The notes: generated by a model from the sequence alone, not told the origin. Shown: positions 16,962 through 26,825, numbered from the stretch's first letter. The stretch: DNA of 64,000 nucleotides from Kribbella qitaiheensis (GCF_014217565.1 NZ_CP043661.1:6324001-6388000); one strand, 5' to 3'. Translations and numbers: made by a program.

Positions 16962-17070
16962 ATGCCGGGACGTTGAGTTGCGTGAGCTGCGCTTGTTCCT
17001 GGTGCTCGCCGAGGAGCTGCACGCCGAGCTCGTCCCCGCGGTGGCGGGCCTCGCCGTATCCCGCAACTGA
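16962..17070 (+). pseudogene. Collapsed LysR-family regulator
   Basis: This 109-base stub aligns with the start of the intact LysR gene at 32993. The first bases (ATG CCG G...) have one inserted base that brings a stop at codon 5; reading past it gives VELRELRLFLVLAEELH and then jumps directly to HAELVPAVA. The jump equals a 147-base deletion relative to the intact copy, between short TGCAC repeats (ends at 33052 and 33199 in the intact copy). It is therefore a non-functional regulator facing its former target operon. Confidence 0.8.
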
Positions 17071-17213
17071 TGGTTGTGTTGCATGGCCTGCAGCCTGAAC
17101 CTGCTCGACGCCTCCGGCTATTCACCTCCAGTCGATGACGGTGCGGTAGACCGCCTCGAAGCAGTGGTCCCGAGCCGGACCACCTGGAGCCAACTGAGCC
17201 TAAGGTCTTGGTC

Positions 17214-17657
17214 ATGAGTGAACGTGTTTTCGTCCCGGACGACTTCGTTGCGCCGATCGAGTTTGCCGGACCGGGGTTCCGGCTCGAGCCGCTCGGCCCG
17301 CAGCACAACGTCTCCGATCACGCGGCCTGGAGTGGCAGCATCGAATACATCCGGGCGACCGCCGAGATGGGCAACTGGCCGCCGGTGGAGGGGTTGTCGC
17401 TGGAGAAGAACCTGGCCGACCTCGACCGCCATGCCGCCGATTTCGCGGCTCGCCGCGGCTTCACCTACACGGTGCTGGAGCCGGGGACGAGCACGGTCAT
17501 CGGGTGTGTGTACATCTACCCGGCCAAGGAAGCGGAGTACGACGCTCGTCTCAACACCTGGGTGCGAGCCGATCGGGCCGAGTTGGACGAGGTTCTGCAC
17601 CGAACCGTCGTGGACTGGATCAGCACCTGGCCGCTAGGCACGCTGCGGCATCGGTGA
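17214..17657 (+). CDS. GNAT-family N-acetyltransferase-like protein
   Basis: A 147-residue protein resembling a compact GNAT subfamily. The N-terminal FRLEPLGPQHN strand-helix and VLEPGTSTVIGCVYIYPAK (the central beta strands) are typical; the C-terminal part has a strand and a helix (VLHRTVVDWISTWP) but no clear RxxGxG/A pyrophosphate loop, so acetyl-CoA binding is uncertain. ATG 17214 is the start. The coding end lies 10 bases before a remnant of a sigma-factor gene. Confidence 0.7.
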   Translation: MSERVFVPDDFVAPIEFAGPGFRLEPLGPQHNVSDHAAWSGSIEYIRATAEMGNWPPVEGLSLEKNLADLDRHAADFAARRGFTYTVLEPGTSTVIGCVYIYPAKEAEYDARLNTWVRADRAELDEVLHRTVVDWISTWPLGTLRHR

Positions 17658-17667
17658 GGCGAGTTGA

Positions 17668-17877
17668 CCCACTCCCGCCATGTACTACGCGCTCGTCAAC
17701 GGCGCCCCCGCCATCCTCTTCGTGGTCGGCGACCAGGTCGTCGGCGCCGTGACGTTCGACGTCGCCGACGGCAGGATCGCGACCGTGCGCGGCATCGCCG
17801 CCCCCACCCGCCTCGCCCGCCTCATCGAAGCCTGGCGGCAGCACGAACCGGACAGGCCACTCATCACTCACTGGTAA
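17668..17877 (+). pseudogene. C-terminal remnant of an ECF41/SigJ-type sigma factor
   Basis: The frame after TGA at 17665 reads PTPAMYYALVNGAPAIL and continues through VVGAVTFDVADGRIATVRG to PLITHW and a stop. It matches, nearly residue for residue, the last 68 residues of the intact sigma factor at 48523-49461 (AIHYAEVNGGPAIL, IVGAVTFDI, IATVRGIAAPARL). The sigma region 2 and 4 parts are missing, so only the SnoaL-like tail remains. An ATG at 17680 could allow expression of the tail alone, but no ribosome site is evident. Confidence 0.8.
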
Positions 17878-17962
17878 TGCGGATGCTGCGCGAACACGAC
17901 GACAGGCCGCCGGGGATGGTAATTCCGGTGCAGCGATGAACTGCGAGCCCTAGATTGTGTGG

Positions 17963-18886
17963 ATGAACCTTTCGCAGCTCGGCGCGCCGATCGGGCCGGT
18001 GATCCGCGTCCACGGTGGGTTCGCCAACCGGATGTACCGGCTCGACACCGACCAGGGGTCGTTCGCGGTGAAGGAGTTGAACCTCGTCGACCGCCGCTGG
18101 ACCTACCGCGTCGAGGACGTGTTCAGGTTCGAGCGGGCGGCCTTCGCTGCCGGCATACCGATGCCAGAGCCGATCTCGGCCGACCACCAAACGCTTGTCC
18201 ACCGATGGGTCGAGGGGGAGAAGGTGCCGGAAGCGCCGGTGTCGGCGGCGTACGCGTTCGAGGTCGGTGAGATCCTCGCGCGCATCCACGCGCTCGACGT
18301 CGAGTGGACCCACGGGTCGATCGAGGACCCGGCCTCACGGGACTGGCCCGAGCTTGCCGAGCGGGCGGCGGCGACCGGACAGCCGTGGGCCGACGAACTC
18401 GCCTCCCGCGTCGAGATGTTCCTCGCGATTGCCCACTTCGTCGACAGCTGCCAACGGCCGGGCCCCGTCGTGCTGACCCACAAGGACATCCAACCGTGGA
18501 ACCTGCTCGCTCGAGACGGCCGGCCGGTGGTGCTCGACTGGGAGCTCTCGGGGAGGCTCGACCTGTCCGGTGAGCTCGGCTCGACCGCGCTGAGTCTCGC
18601 GAAGGGACCTGGCTTCGACAACATCGAGCCCACCATCTTCCGCTCGGTCCTCGACGGCTACGTCGCAGCAGGCGGAGTGCTGCCACCGTCGGGTCCAAGC
18701 TGGTTCGTGTTCATGATCGGCGGCTGGCTGGGGCACACGAGGTGGAACATTCTCCGCTGCCTCGCCGGTGTCGAGGCGAGCACCGGCCCTGACCTCGCGC
18801 TGTCGCACGAGTCCGTGCGCAACGGCGTACGCGGCCTCCCCGACCTGTTCGGCCGACTTCCGGAACTCGAGACGCTGCTCGTGTGA
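17963..18886 (+). CDS. APH/choline-kinase-family phosphotransferase
   Basis: A 308-residue kinase-like protein. The N-lobe Lys is in SFAVKELNL, the catalytic loop is THKDIQPWNLLA (H-x-D-x4-N with Lys at the second position) and the metal-binding Asp is in VVLDWELSG. Such proteins phosphorylate aminoglycosides, homoserine, choline or other alcohols; the substrate is not evident. ATG 17963 or GTG 17957 could start it. TAGATT at 17951 just before GTG 17957 would suit a leaderless transcript. Confidence 0.85.
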   Translation: MNLSQLGAPIGPVIRVHGGFANRMYRLDTDQGSFAVKELNLVDRRWTYRVEDVFRFERAAFAAGIPMPEPISADHQTLVHRWVEGEKVPEAPVSAAYAFEVGEILARIHALDVEWTHGSIEDPASRDWPELAERAAATGQPWADELASRVEMFLAIAHFVDSCQRPGPVVLTHKDIQPWNLLARDGRPVVLDWELSGRLDLSGELGSTALSLAKGPGFDNIEPTIFRSVLDGYVAAGGVLPPSGPSWFVFMIGGWLGHTRWNILRCLAGVEASTGPDLALSHESVRNGVRGLPDLFGRLPELETLLV

Positions 18887-18904
18887 CAGGTACTGGCGGT
18901 CTGG

Positions 18905-19861
18905 TCAGAATGTGGCGATCGGGTTGACTGGGCTGCCGGAGGTGCCGGCGAAGCGGACTGGGGCGACGGCTAGGTGGAAGTCCCACTGGTTGAGCTCGGC
19001 AGCTGTTGTTGCGCAGGCCTCGAGGTCGCAGTTGTCGAGTAGCCATAGGCCCATCGCGACGAGGCTTACGGCGTGGACCGGCATCAATATGTCTTCGTAG
19101 CCTGACGGCTGGACGTCTTGGGGGGTGTCGGCGGCGATCAGCGCGACCTGCCGTTCATGTAGCCACGGCAGGCAGGACGCGTGCCAGCCGGCCTGCGTGA
19201 AACCGCCGGCATCGCCGGCCTCGTGCCGGGCGCGGCCGTAGCCGGTCCGCAGGAGTACCGCGTCGCCGGGCCGCACCTGCACACCTTGGCACCGCTCGGC
19301 CTCTTCGAGATCTTCGGGGAACACACCCTGGCCCGGTTCGAGCCACGGCACGTGGCGGGCCCTCGCGATGTCGAGCAGGACGCCACGCGTGACGATGCCG
19401 TTCGCCGCTGCCGTGACAGCCGCCCAGGCCGATCCCGTTGCGGCGTCGACCAGCGAGTGCGACCGCCCGTTGTACATCGTGCCGTCCCAGAAGATGTGGC
19501 ACGGCGAGTCGATGTGGGTGATCGTGTTGCCGTGGAACATGATGCCGAGTCGCTCGTTCGAGAAGCCCCAGCGGCGGTCGTTGCGGAAGGCGGCCACCGG
19601 CATGTTCTCGGCACCCGGCATGTCGGCGGCGCACGGGCACGTCGTTGTCGAGCGCTCCATTTCTTCCGGTACGGCGACCTCCCAGGCGCACGACACGCTC
19701 CTGCCGTGGCGCACGGCCCGTGCCGCCGCCAGCCGGACGTCGTCGGTGATGTGGTTCAGAGTGCCGCGCTCGTCGTCGTCGCCCCACCGTCCCCAGTTCG
19801 ACAGCGTGTCGAAGTACCTGAGCACTTCGTCCTGTGTGGGTAGCGATCGCCCTGCCGTCAT
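18905..19861 (-). CDS. Cyclase-family (kynurenine formamidase-like) metal hydrolase
   Basis: A 318-residue protein of the cyclase/KynB-like superfamily. The metal-binding motif HGNTITHIDSPCH contains the conserved His, Asp and His spacing (HxxTHxDxxxH). Members hydrolyse N-formylkynurenine, isatin or cyclic amides using Mn or Zn. No tryptophan-pathway gene is adjacent, so the substrate is open. The gene converges with the phosphotransferase upstream (gap 18 bases). Confidence 0.85.
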   Translation of the reverse strand: MTAGRSLPTQDEVLRYFDTLSNWGRWGDDDERGTLNHITDDVRLAAARAVRHGRSVSCAWEVAVPEEMERSTTTCPCAADMPGAENMPVAAFRNDRRWGFSNERLGIMFHGNTITHIDSPCHIFWDGTMYNGRSHSLVDAATGSAWAAVTAAANGIVTRGVLLDIARARHVPWLEPGQGVFPEDLEEAERCQGVQVRPGDAVLLRTGYGRARHEAGDAGGFTQAGWHASCLPWLHERQVALIAADTPQDVQPSGYEDILMPVHAVSLVAMGLWLLDNCDLEACATTAAELNQWDFHLAVAPVRFAGTSGSPVNPIATF

Positions 19862-20165
19862 CCCAGCATCAACTCCTCGTCTCGCGGCTCAACAGCACTT
19901 ACGCAGCGACCGGTTCCGTCCTCATTCCTCTCCTTGTTGGCGATCAGCGGGAACGCGAACAGCAGGGTACGTGCGCATGTCAGGCAGTCTCGGCAACGCC
20001 GCCTCATCGGCCCGGCACGCGCGACCCTGTAGCCGAGCCGTCAGGACTTGTTCCCAGCTCTACGGAGCGCAGATGGTTTGTGGACCGCGGTACCCCAACG
20101 GACGGAGGAGAACAGCGAAACTTATGCAGAGGTTCTGCGCGCCGGCGATCGGGTACCGAACGCCA
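19862..20165. other. Intergenic region without a recognised gene
   Basis: About 300 bases separating the divergent cyclase and small membrane-protein genes. A GGAGGAG at 20104 precedes an in-frame ATG at 20124, which could extend the downstream membrane protein by 14 residues. I see no other feature. Confidence 0.4.
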
Positions 20166-20537
20166 ATGACGAACCTCTCACGCCGCACGGTCACGGGACT
20201 GCTTGCCGGCGGCATCATTGTTTTCGCCGCGATCTGGGGCGTAGTGGTGCTGTGGTCGCCGTCGGTTGCCGGGGTGCTCGAGGTCGCTCCCGCCATCTCC
20301 GCGACCGACAGCCCACCCGTGAGTCCTGGCGTCGGATCTGCGGCGACGCCGAACCCGGAGCCGAGCGGATCGGCAGACGGAGACCGCGACGACTGGTCGG
20401 GCATCGGCTGGCTCGGATTCGGACTACTGATCCCGGTGGTGGTCGTGGGCGGCGTCATTCTTGCCAAGCGCCGCGCGAGAGCGACCCCGGACGACCCGCG
20501 GCCCGCCGACCCGCGCCGGACACCCGGCCTTCCCTGA
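20166..20537 (+). CDS. Two-TM membrane protein with Pro/Ser-rich loop
   Basis: I do not recognise the family. The 123-residue product has a hydrophobic segment at about residues 9-30 preceded by SRR, a Pro/Ser/Asp-rich loop of about 50 residues, a second TM helix (GFGLLIPVVVVGGVILAK), and a basic, Pro-rich cytoplasmic tail. The start could also be ATG 20124, which has the better upstream purine tract. It converges with the catalase gene. It looks like a small bitopic or two-pass envelope protein. Confidence 0.55.
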   Translation: MTNLSRRTVTGLLAGGIIVFAAIWGVVVLWSPSVAGVLEVAPAISATDSPPVSPGVGSAATPNPEPSGSADGDRDDWSGIGWLGFGLLIPVVVVGGVILAKRRARATPDDPRPADPRRTPGLP

Positions 20538-20594
20538 GTGGTCCCTAGTCTCTCGGTACTCGCAGCGATCGTCAGTGGTTCCTACCACCTGCGT

Positions 20595-22703
20595 CTACTC
20601 GGCCATCCCCAGTTCTGCGCGCTCCCAGACGCGGTGACAGCCGATGGCTGCGAACAGTTCGGTGGTGTAGGGCTTGGCCATCGACTCGGCGAGAAGAATG
20701 CCGGGCGCGGTCGTGTCGATGCCGGCCGCTGTGAGGACCTGGTCCCCGTTGCCCCAGGCACCGATGACCTTGCAGTGCCGGAAGAGTTCGCCGAGTAGGA
20801 CGGTCAGTTTGATGTTCTTGAGGTCGGGGTTGCCTGCCGCGACCACCAAAGCGTCGTACTCGATGGAGCGGCTGGTCAGGAGAGTCCGCTCGACGGTTTG
20901 CGTGGAGCGCGCCGTCTTGATGGTGCCGCCGGCAGGAGCGAGCAACCGGAGTACAGCGCCTTGCGCTTCGACCGCGCGGCGAAGCTTGTTGATGCCGGCC
21001 AGATCGGCGCCGTCAGCGGCGACGACGCCGATGACCCGTCCCGCGATCGGTCCAGGCACCGTGATGATCTGGGACAGGGCAGGAGAGGTGACGGCAGCCG
21101 CCGTCGGTGCTCCGCCCGGGGCCGCGAGTCCGAGACCTTTCGCGACTGCGCTGCAGAGGTCGGTGTCGACGTTGGCCAGTACGCCGAGCATTCGCTCGCG
21201 GATCGGCTGTTCGAAGCACTTACCGAGCTCGAAGGTGAAGGCCTCGATGATGTGGCTGCGCTCGACCTCGGTCATGCTGGCCCAGAACAGGGTGGCTTGG
21301 GAGAAGTGGTCGGAGAAGGATGCCGGGCTCTCGCGCACCTTCGGGCCACTGACCTCGCGAGGTACGTGAACGAAGGCGCCTTCGCTCGCCTCGGCGGGTA
21401 CGGGTTCCCCTTCCTGGCCGAGACTGTTCGGCAAGTACGGAGCCACGCCGTGGGGCACCGCGGTCTGGTGCATGCCATCACGCAGGTTGTCGTTGACTGC
21501 CGCGTGCGGGCAGTTGATCGGCAACTGGGTGAAGTTCGGGCCGCCGAGCCGGGTGAGTTGGGTGTCCAGGTAGGAGAACAGGCGGGCCTGCATCAGCGGA
21601 TCGTCGGTCACCTCGATACCCGGTACCAGGTTCCCGGTGTGGAAGGCGACCTGCTCGGTTTCGGCGAAGTAGTTCGTCGGATTCCGGTCAAGGGTCAGTT
21701 TGCCGACGAGCTGGACCTCGCACAGCTCCTCCGGAACGATCTTCGTCGGGTCGAGCAGGTCGAGGCCTTCGAAGGTCTGGTCGACCGAGTCGGGCATGAT
21801 CTGCAGACCGAGTTCGTACTCGAACGGTGCACCGGCATCGATGCCGTCGGCCAGATCGCGGCGGTGGAAATCCGGGTCGACGCCGGCGGCGATCTGAGCT
21901 TCCTCCCAGACGAGCGAGTGGACGCCGGCGATGGGCTTCCAATGGAACTTGACCAGACACGTCTCGCCGTCGGCGCTGACGAGGCGGAACGTATGGACCC
22001 CGAAACCCTCCATGGTCCGGAAGGAGCGCGGGATCCCACGGTCGGACATCGCCCACATCACGTGGTGGGTCGCCTCGGTGTGCAGCGAGACGAAATCCCA
22101 GAACGTGTCGTGAGCGCTCTGTGCCTGCGGAATCTCCCGGTCCGGGTGTGGTTTCGCGGCGTGGATGACGTCGGGGAACTTGATGCCGTCCTGGATGAAG
22201 AAGACGGGCATGTTGTTGCCGACAAGGTCGAAATTGCCTTCGTCGGTGTAGAACTTGACCGCGAACCCCCGCACGTCTCGAACGGTGTCCGCCGAGCCAC
22301 GAGAACCGAGTACGGTCGAGAACCGGACGAAGACCGGGGTTTCCCGACCGCGTTGCAGGAACCCGGCCTTCGTCGCGGACGCGGCGTTGCCGTAGGCGGT
22401 GAAGGTGCCGTGGGCAGCCGCTCCGCGGGCATGGACCACCCGCTCGGGGATCCGTTCGTGGTCGAAATGGGTGATCTTCTCGCGCAGATGGAAGTCGTCC
22501 ATCAGGCTGGGGCCGCGAGGACCGGCCTTCAGCGAGTGATCCGTGTCCGGAAGACGCACCCCCTGGGCAGTGGTGAGCAGAGCGCTGGTCTGCAGCCGGC
22601 CCTTCGCCGCCTCGACCGGACGGTCGTCGGGCCGCTGCGCAGGAGCGATCGGCTCCGTCGTGAACCCGCGAGAAGTGCCGGAAGTCTTGCGTTTCGGGGG
22701 CAT
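20595..22703 (-). CDS. katE: Large-subunit (HPII/KatE-type) haem catalase
   Basis: A 702-residue monofunctional catalase that breaks down hydrogen peroxide. The distal haem His is H91 ([13 protein letters not shown]), the distal Asn is N164 ([10 protein letters not shown]), and the proximal Tyr is in RLFSYLDTQ near residue 378. The length and the C-terminal flavodoxin-like domain (from about residue 550, [14 protein letters not shown]) mark the large-subunit clade. GGAGGAGGG lies just before ATG 22703, which fixes the start. It diverges from the zinc alcohol dehydrogenase gene. Confidence 0.95.
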   Translation of the reverse strand: MPPKRKTSGTSRGFTTEPIAPAQRPDDRPVEAAKGRLQTSALLTTAQGVRLPDTDHSLKAGPRGPSLMDDFHLREKITHFDHERIPERVVHARGAAAHGTFTAYGNAASATKAGFLQRGRETPVFVRFSTVLGSRGSADTVRDVRGFAVKFYTDEGNFDLVGNNMPVFFIQDGIKFPDVIHAAKPHPDREIPQAQSAHDTFWDFVSLHTEATHHVMWAMSDRGIPRSFRTMEGFGVHTFRLVSADGETCLVKFHWKPIAGVHSLVWEEAQIAAGVDPDFHRRDLADGIDAGAPFEYELGLQIMPDSVDQTFEGLDLLDPTKIVPEELCEVQLVGKLTLDRNPTNYFAETEQVAFHTGNLVPGIEVTDDPLMQARLFSYLDTQLTRLGGPNFTQLPINCPHAAVNDNLRDGMHQTAVPHGVAPYLPNSLGQEGEPVPAEASEGAFVHVPREVSGPKVRESPASFSDHFSQATLFWASMTEVERSHIIEAFTFELGKCFEQPIRERMLGVLANVDTDLCSAVAKGLGLAAPGGAPTAAAVTSPALSQIITVPGPIAGRVIGVVAADGADLAGINKLRRAVEAQGAVLRLLAPAGGTIKTARSTQTVERTLLTSRSIEYDALVVAAGNPDLKNIKLTVLLGELFRHCKVIGAWGNGDQVLTAAGIDTTAPGILLAESMAKPYTTELFAAIGCHRVWERAELGMAE

Positions 22704-22854
22704 GACCCTCCTCCAGAGTGGTGTTGTCGATCGCCGGTACCCCGGCATCACACATCGGGGAAAGCGCCATACCTGTTCTCGCTCGTGCACAACTTGGTAC
22801 GCGGCGGGCGACCGTTGCCGATTCACGCTCGCCGGCGCGGGTACCGGCGGCCAC

Positions 22855-24027
22855 ATGAAGGCACTGACTTGGCAGGGTAAAAGGAAGATCGAGTATTCAG
22901 AGGTGCCGGATCCGGTGATCCAGGAGCCGACCGACGCCATCATCGAGGTGACGTCGACCGGTATCTGTGGGTCCGACCTGCACCTCTACGAGGTGATGGC
23001 GCCCTATCTGGAGCCGGGCGATGTGCTTGGGCACGAGCCGATGGGGGTCGTGATCGAGACAGGCTCCGCGGTGACGAATCTGAAGGCGGGGGACCGGGTC
23101 GTCATTCCGTTCGGAATCGCGTGCGGCCATTGCTTCATGTGCGACCGGGGTCTGCAGTCTCAGTGTGAGACCACTCAGGTCCGCGAGGAGGGCATGGGCG
23201 CAGCCCTGTTCGGATACACCAGGTTGTACGGACAGGTGCCGGGCGGCCAGGCGGAGTACCTGCGGGTGCCGCAGGCGCAGTACGGGCCGATCATCGTTCC
23301 TGCGGGTCCAGCTGACGATCGCTTCGTCTTCCTCTCCGATGTCCTGCCGACCGCCTGGCAGGCAGTCGAGTACGCCGGTGTGCCGGACGGTGGGACCCTG
23401 GCTGTCATCGGTCTCGGGCCCATCGGGGACATGGCGGCCAGGATCGGGCTGCACCGCGGGCATCGAGTGATCGGGATCGATCTGGTGCCTGAGCGCTTGA
23501 AGCGTGCCCAGGAACGCGGCGTGGAGGTGCTCGAGTACTCCGGCGACGTGGCTGAGCAGGTGCGTCAGCTCACCGACGGCCGTGGCGCGGACTCCGTCAT
23601 CGATGCCGTCGGAATGGAGGCGCACGGGTCGCCGAAGGCGCAGGCCGCGCACAAACTGGTCGGTCTGATGCCGGACGCTCTGGCGGAGAAGATGATGCAG
23701 ACGATCGGGGTCGATCGTCTCGCGGCGCTCTACCTGGCGATCGAACTCGCCAGGCGTGGCGGGACCGTCTCCTTGAGCGGCGTGTACGGCGGTGCGGCCG
23801 ACCCGTTGCCGATGATGACGATGTTCGACAAGCAGCTCCAGCTCAGGATGGGACAGGGCAACGTCCGGCGCTGGGTGGATGACATCCTGCCGCTGTTGAC
23901 CGATGACGACCCGCTGGGTGTCGATGGATTCGCAACGCATCGACTGCCGCTGAGCGAAGGGCCGGCGGCGTACGAGATGTTCCAGAAGAAGCAGGACGGT
24001 GCGGTGAAGGTGCTGTTGACGCCGTGA
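22855..24027 (+). CDS. Zinc-dependent alcohol dehydrogenase, formaldehyde-dehydrogenase-like
   Basis: A 390-residue medium-chain dehydrogenase. Catalytic zinc ligands are C38 (TGICGSDLH) and H60 (LGHEP), and the structural zinc loop has Cys 90, 93, 96 and 104. The NAD site is VIGLGPIGDMAA. The large insert around residues 200-280 and overall pattern match glutathione-independent formaldehyde dehydrogenase-like enzymes. ATG 22855 is the start though the ribosome site is weak. It overlaps the next gene by four bases (GTGA), so the two are translationally coupled. Confidence 0.9.
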   Translation: MKALTWQGKRKIEYSEVPDPVIQEPTDAIIEVTSTGICGSDLHLYEVMAPYLEPGDVLGHEPMGVVIETGSAVTNLKAGDRVVIPFGIACGHCFMCDRGLQSQCETTQVREEGMGAALFGYTRLYGQVPGGQAEYLRVPQAQYGPIIVPAGPADDRFVFLSDVLPTAWQAVEYAGVPDGGTLAVIGLGPIGDMAARIGLHRGHRVIGIDLVPERLKRAQERGVEVLEYSGDVAEQVRQLTDGRGADSVIDAVGMEAHGSPKAQAAHKLVGLMPDALAEKMMQTIGVDRLAALYLAIELARRGGTVSLSGVYGGAADPLPMMTMFDKQLQLRMGQGNVRRWVDDILPLLTDDDPLGVDGFATHRLPLSEGPAAYEMFQKKQDGAVKVLLTP

Positions 24028-24968
24028 CGGGGGCTGTCGTCGTCACCGGCGCCTCGAGCGGCATCGGGCTCGCGACCGCCAGAGCCTTTGCCAGGCAGGG
24101 CGCTCGGCTGGTGCTTGCGGCCCGCTCGATCGACAGCCTCGCTGTCGCTGAGAAGCTCTGCGTCGGTGACGGCGGCGAGGTTCTGGTCGTCCCGACGGAT
24201 GTGGCGGATGCCGATCAGGTCGACGAGTTGATGGCGGCTGCGGAGCGACGATTCGGCAGCATCGATGTCGTCGTCCATGCCGCGGCAGTCCTCGCGTACG
24301 GCCGGTTCGAGGACGTTCCGGCCGGCATCTTCAATCAGGTGGTGACGGTCAACGTCCAAGGCACGGCCAACGTCGGCCGATCGGCGTTGCGCGCCTTCCG
24401 TCGCCGAAACGGCGGCACGCTGATCGTGGTCGGATCCCTGCTCGGCACGATCGCGACGCCGTACCTGAGCTCCTATGTCACCAGCAAGTGGGCGATCCAC
24501 GGACTGACCCGCTGCTGGCAGATCGAAGTCAGATCCGACCCGGGAATCGAGGTCTCGCTCGTCTGGCCGGGGTCGGTGAACACACCTGCCTACTCGCAGG
24601 CGGCGAACTATGCCGGCCGGATCGGCCGTCCGCCGCCTCCGGTAGACCCACCAGAGAAAGTCGCACGGCGAATCCTGCGCCTGGCCGACCGACCGAAGCG
24701 GTCAGCATCTGTCGGCGTGGCAAACAAACTCACCCGGTTCGGGTTTCGCCGTCTGCCGGCCGTCTTCGACATGCTGGTGACTCCGCTGATGAAGGCAGGA
24801 GCACTGTCGCGCGATGAGATCGGCGCGCATCCGGGCAACGTGATGGTGCCCCTGCCGGTGGGGGATGGGGAGTACGGGCGCTGGGGCCGACATTGGCTGC
24901 GACCATTGACCGGAGCGGCGCTGGCCGCCGCGGCGGTGACCGTTGGCAGGAAGGCGATTCGCCGCTAG
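24024..24968 (+). CDS. Short-chain dehydrogenase/reductase
   Basis: A 314-residue SDR with TGASSGIG at residues 8-15, the catalytic Ser in VVGSLLGT and the YVTSK active-site motif. A C-terminal extension of about 60 residues ends in a hydrophobic segment (LTGAALAAAAVTVG) and basic residues, suggesting membrane association. It is coupled to the zinc dehydrogenase by a GTGA overlap, so both probably act on the same carbonyl/alcohol pathway. It overlaps the convergent flavoprotein gene by four bases. Confidence 0.88.
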   Translation: MTGAVVVTGASSGIGLATARAFARQGARLVLAARSIDSLAVAEKLCVGDGGEVLVVPTDVADADQVDELMAAAERRFGSIDVVVHAAAVLAYGRFEDVPAGIFNQVVTVNVQGTANVGRSALRAFRRRNGGTLIVVGSLLGTIATPYLSSYVTSKWAIHGLTRCWQIEVRSDPGIEVSLVWPGSVNTPAYSQAANYAGRIGRPPPPVDPPEKVARRILRLADRPKRSASVGVANKLTRFGFRRLPAVFDMLVTPLMKAGALSRDEIGAHPGNVMVPLPVGDGEYGRWGRHWLRPLTGAALAAAAVTVGRKAIRR

Positions 24969-26518
24969 CGGGCGTGGAAGAGGGCGGCGCGAGCCGCGTT
25001 GGAACCACACGCGCCATGTACTCCGCCCCCCGGGTGGGCCGATGCTGACGCGAGGTACAGCGACTTGATGGCGGTCTCGGCCCGTCCGAAGCCCGGCATC
25101 GGCCGGAGGAAGAGTTCTTGCCTCAGGCCCGCGGTTCCGCCGTTGACGGCTCCGCCGACCAGATTCGCGTTGCGCCGCTCGAGTTCTCCGGGGCTGAGGA
25201 TCCGGCGGCCGATGATCCGGTCCGTGAAGCCAGGGGCGTACTCCTCGACCCGTGCTTCCATTCGCTCGGCAAACGCCTCGGCCTCGGCGGTGTCCCACTC
25301 ACCTGTGAGCCGGCCGCCGGCATCCCCTCGGGTGGCATGCGGTACGTGGGTATAGGCCCAGGCCGACTCGGTGCCCGCTGGAGAGCGGCTCGGATCTGCC
25401 GTCGTCATCTGCCCCATCAACAGAAACGGCCGGTCCGGAATCCAGTCGGCGGCGAGTTGGGCGGACCATCGGCGCAGGTCCTGGACAGAATCGGCGATAT
25501 GGGCGGTGCCCGGGGCAAGAGCGGGGGCGTCCCGCCAGGGTATCGACGAGCTGAGTGCCCAATCGACTTTGACGGTACCGGGATCCCACTTGAAGAGCCG
25601 AAGCCGTTGCCGCACGTGGGAAGGGAGATCCTGCTGACGGATGAGCTCGCTGTAGAGCGCGGGAGCCGAGACATCCGCAAGCACAGCACGGCCGACCGGA
25701 TACTCCGTGCCGTCGACAGTCCGTACTGCGACCGCCCGGCCGCCGCGAACCACGATCTGATCGACTCGTGCCTGGCAGACGATCGAGCCACCCCGCGAAG
25801 TGAAACGGTCGGCCATGGCCTGCGACAGCCGGCCGGCCCCGCCACGGGGAACGGGATAGCCGTACTGCTGCGCGATCATGACCAGCAACCAGCCCATAAA
25901 ACCCGAGCCCCAGGAGGTCGGAGCGATATCCGCGTGCTGAGAGTTGGTGGCCAGGAGCAACTTCGCGGCCTCGCCGGCGAATCTCTTGTCGGTGGCTGAG
26001 CCAACCGGACTGATGAGGAGTTGCAGCCGCTTCAGTCCTCTCGGACCCAGGAGGTGCCGGACCAGGTCGATCCCCGCGCGGACAGGCGGAAACGGGGTGA
26101 GCAGGGCTTGGGTGATCGCCGGACCGACGCGCTCCCAGTCGGAGTACAGGTCGAGCCAGGCTTGGCCGTCTCCCGGAGTTTGGGCGTCAAGGGCGGCCGC
26201 GGTGTCGGCCGGATCGGGATGAACGAGCGCCCACCCGCCGGTACGCAAAGGGTTGCCGACCGGGGAAGGTGCGTTGGACCATTCCAGGCCGTACTCGTCG
26301 AGGTGCAATGCCTTGATGGTGGGAGACACCGCGGCGAGTGGGTAGAACGAACTGAACGTGTCATGCACGAAGTCGGCATCAACGTCGGTCGAACTGCGGA
26401 CAGCGCCACCGATCGCGTCGTTCGCCTCGAGAAGAACCACATCCCAGCCGGCGTCGACCAAGAGGTTCGCCGCGACCAGCCCATTGGGCCCGGCACCGAC
26501 GACCACTGCATCACTCAC
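24965..26518 (-). CDS. Phytoene-desaturase-like FAD oxidoreductase
   Basis: A 517-residue flavoprotein with the N-terminal dinucleotide motif VVGAGPNGLVAANLL and the C-terminal FAD-binding segment ASAHPGGGVHGACGSNAARAAL, here given in part. The arrangement matches the NAD(P)/FAD-dependent oxidoreductases related to phytoene desaturase and all-trans-retinol saturase. No carotenoid genes are nearby, so carotenoid chemistry should not be assumed. Its 3' end overlaps the SDR 3' end. Confidence 0.85.
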   Translation of the reverse strand: MSDAVVVGAGPNGLVAANLLVDAGWDVVLLEANDAIGGAVRSSTDVDADFVHDTFSSFYPLAAVSPTIKALHLDEYGLEWSNAPSPVGNPLRTGGWALVHPDPADTAAALDAQTPGDGQAWLDLYSDWERVGPAITQALLTPFPPVRAGIDLVRHLLGPRGLKRLQLLISPVGSATDKRFAGEAAKLLLATNSQHADIAPTSWGSGFMGWLLVMIAQQYGYPVPRGGAGRLSQAMADRFTSRGGSIVCQARVDQIVVRGGRAVAVRTVDGTEYPVGRAVLADVSAPALYSELIRQQDLPSHVRQRLRLFKWDPGTVKVDWALSSSIPWRDAPALAPGTAHIADSVQDLRRWSAQLAADWIPDRPFLLMGQMTTADPSRSPAGTESAWAYTHVPHATRGDAGGRLTGEWDTAEAEAFAERMEARVEEYAPGFTDRIIGRRILSPGELERRNANLVGGAVNGGTAGLRQELFLRPMPGFGRAETAIKSLYLASASAHPGGGVHGACGSNAARAALFHAR

Positions 26519-26825
26519 TGGCTCTGCCTTCGGTAGCTCAGGAACTGTTGGTCCAGCCGGTACCCGGCCCCGATCTGCTCAACCGTCGCCTCGATCGGGA
26601 GTGCGATCCCGACCCTCGCCGGGTCCGGCCCCGCCTGGCTGACCACCCGAATCAAGCAAGCAGCACCCCAAGCGCTGATCGGCGGCAAAGTGATGACGAC
26701 GATTCGGTGACCGAATGCCGGGCATGATCGCCGATCGGATTGAAGGAGAGCGAAAGTGGGCACCAAGGGGTGACTTGTCTGGCAGTAGGCGGGTCTCGGC
26801 CGTCGCGTGACCGCAGGAGGTCCGG
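26519..26825. other. Intergenic region without a recognised gene
   Basis: About 307 bases between the divergent flavoprotein and STAS-protein genes. The only clear signal is the AGGAGG ribosome site at its right end. Antisense open frames through it have no protein-like composition. Confidence 0.4.

Noticed and set aside
20898-22880. A 660-codon open frame antisense to the catalase
   Set aside because: The catalase on the other strand has all haem-site residues; the antisense frame is a codon-bias shadow.
24965-26518. Carotenoid biosynthesis gene
   Set aside because: The protein resembles phytoene desaturases, but no crtB, crtE or cyclase gene is nearby and the family includes many unrelated oxidoreductases.
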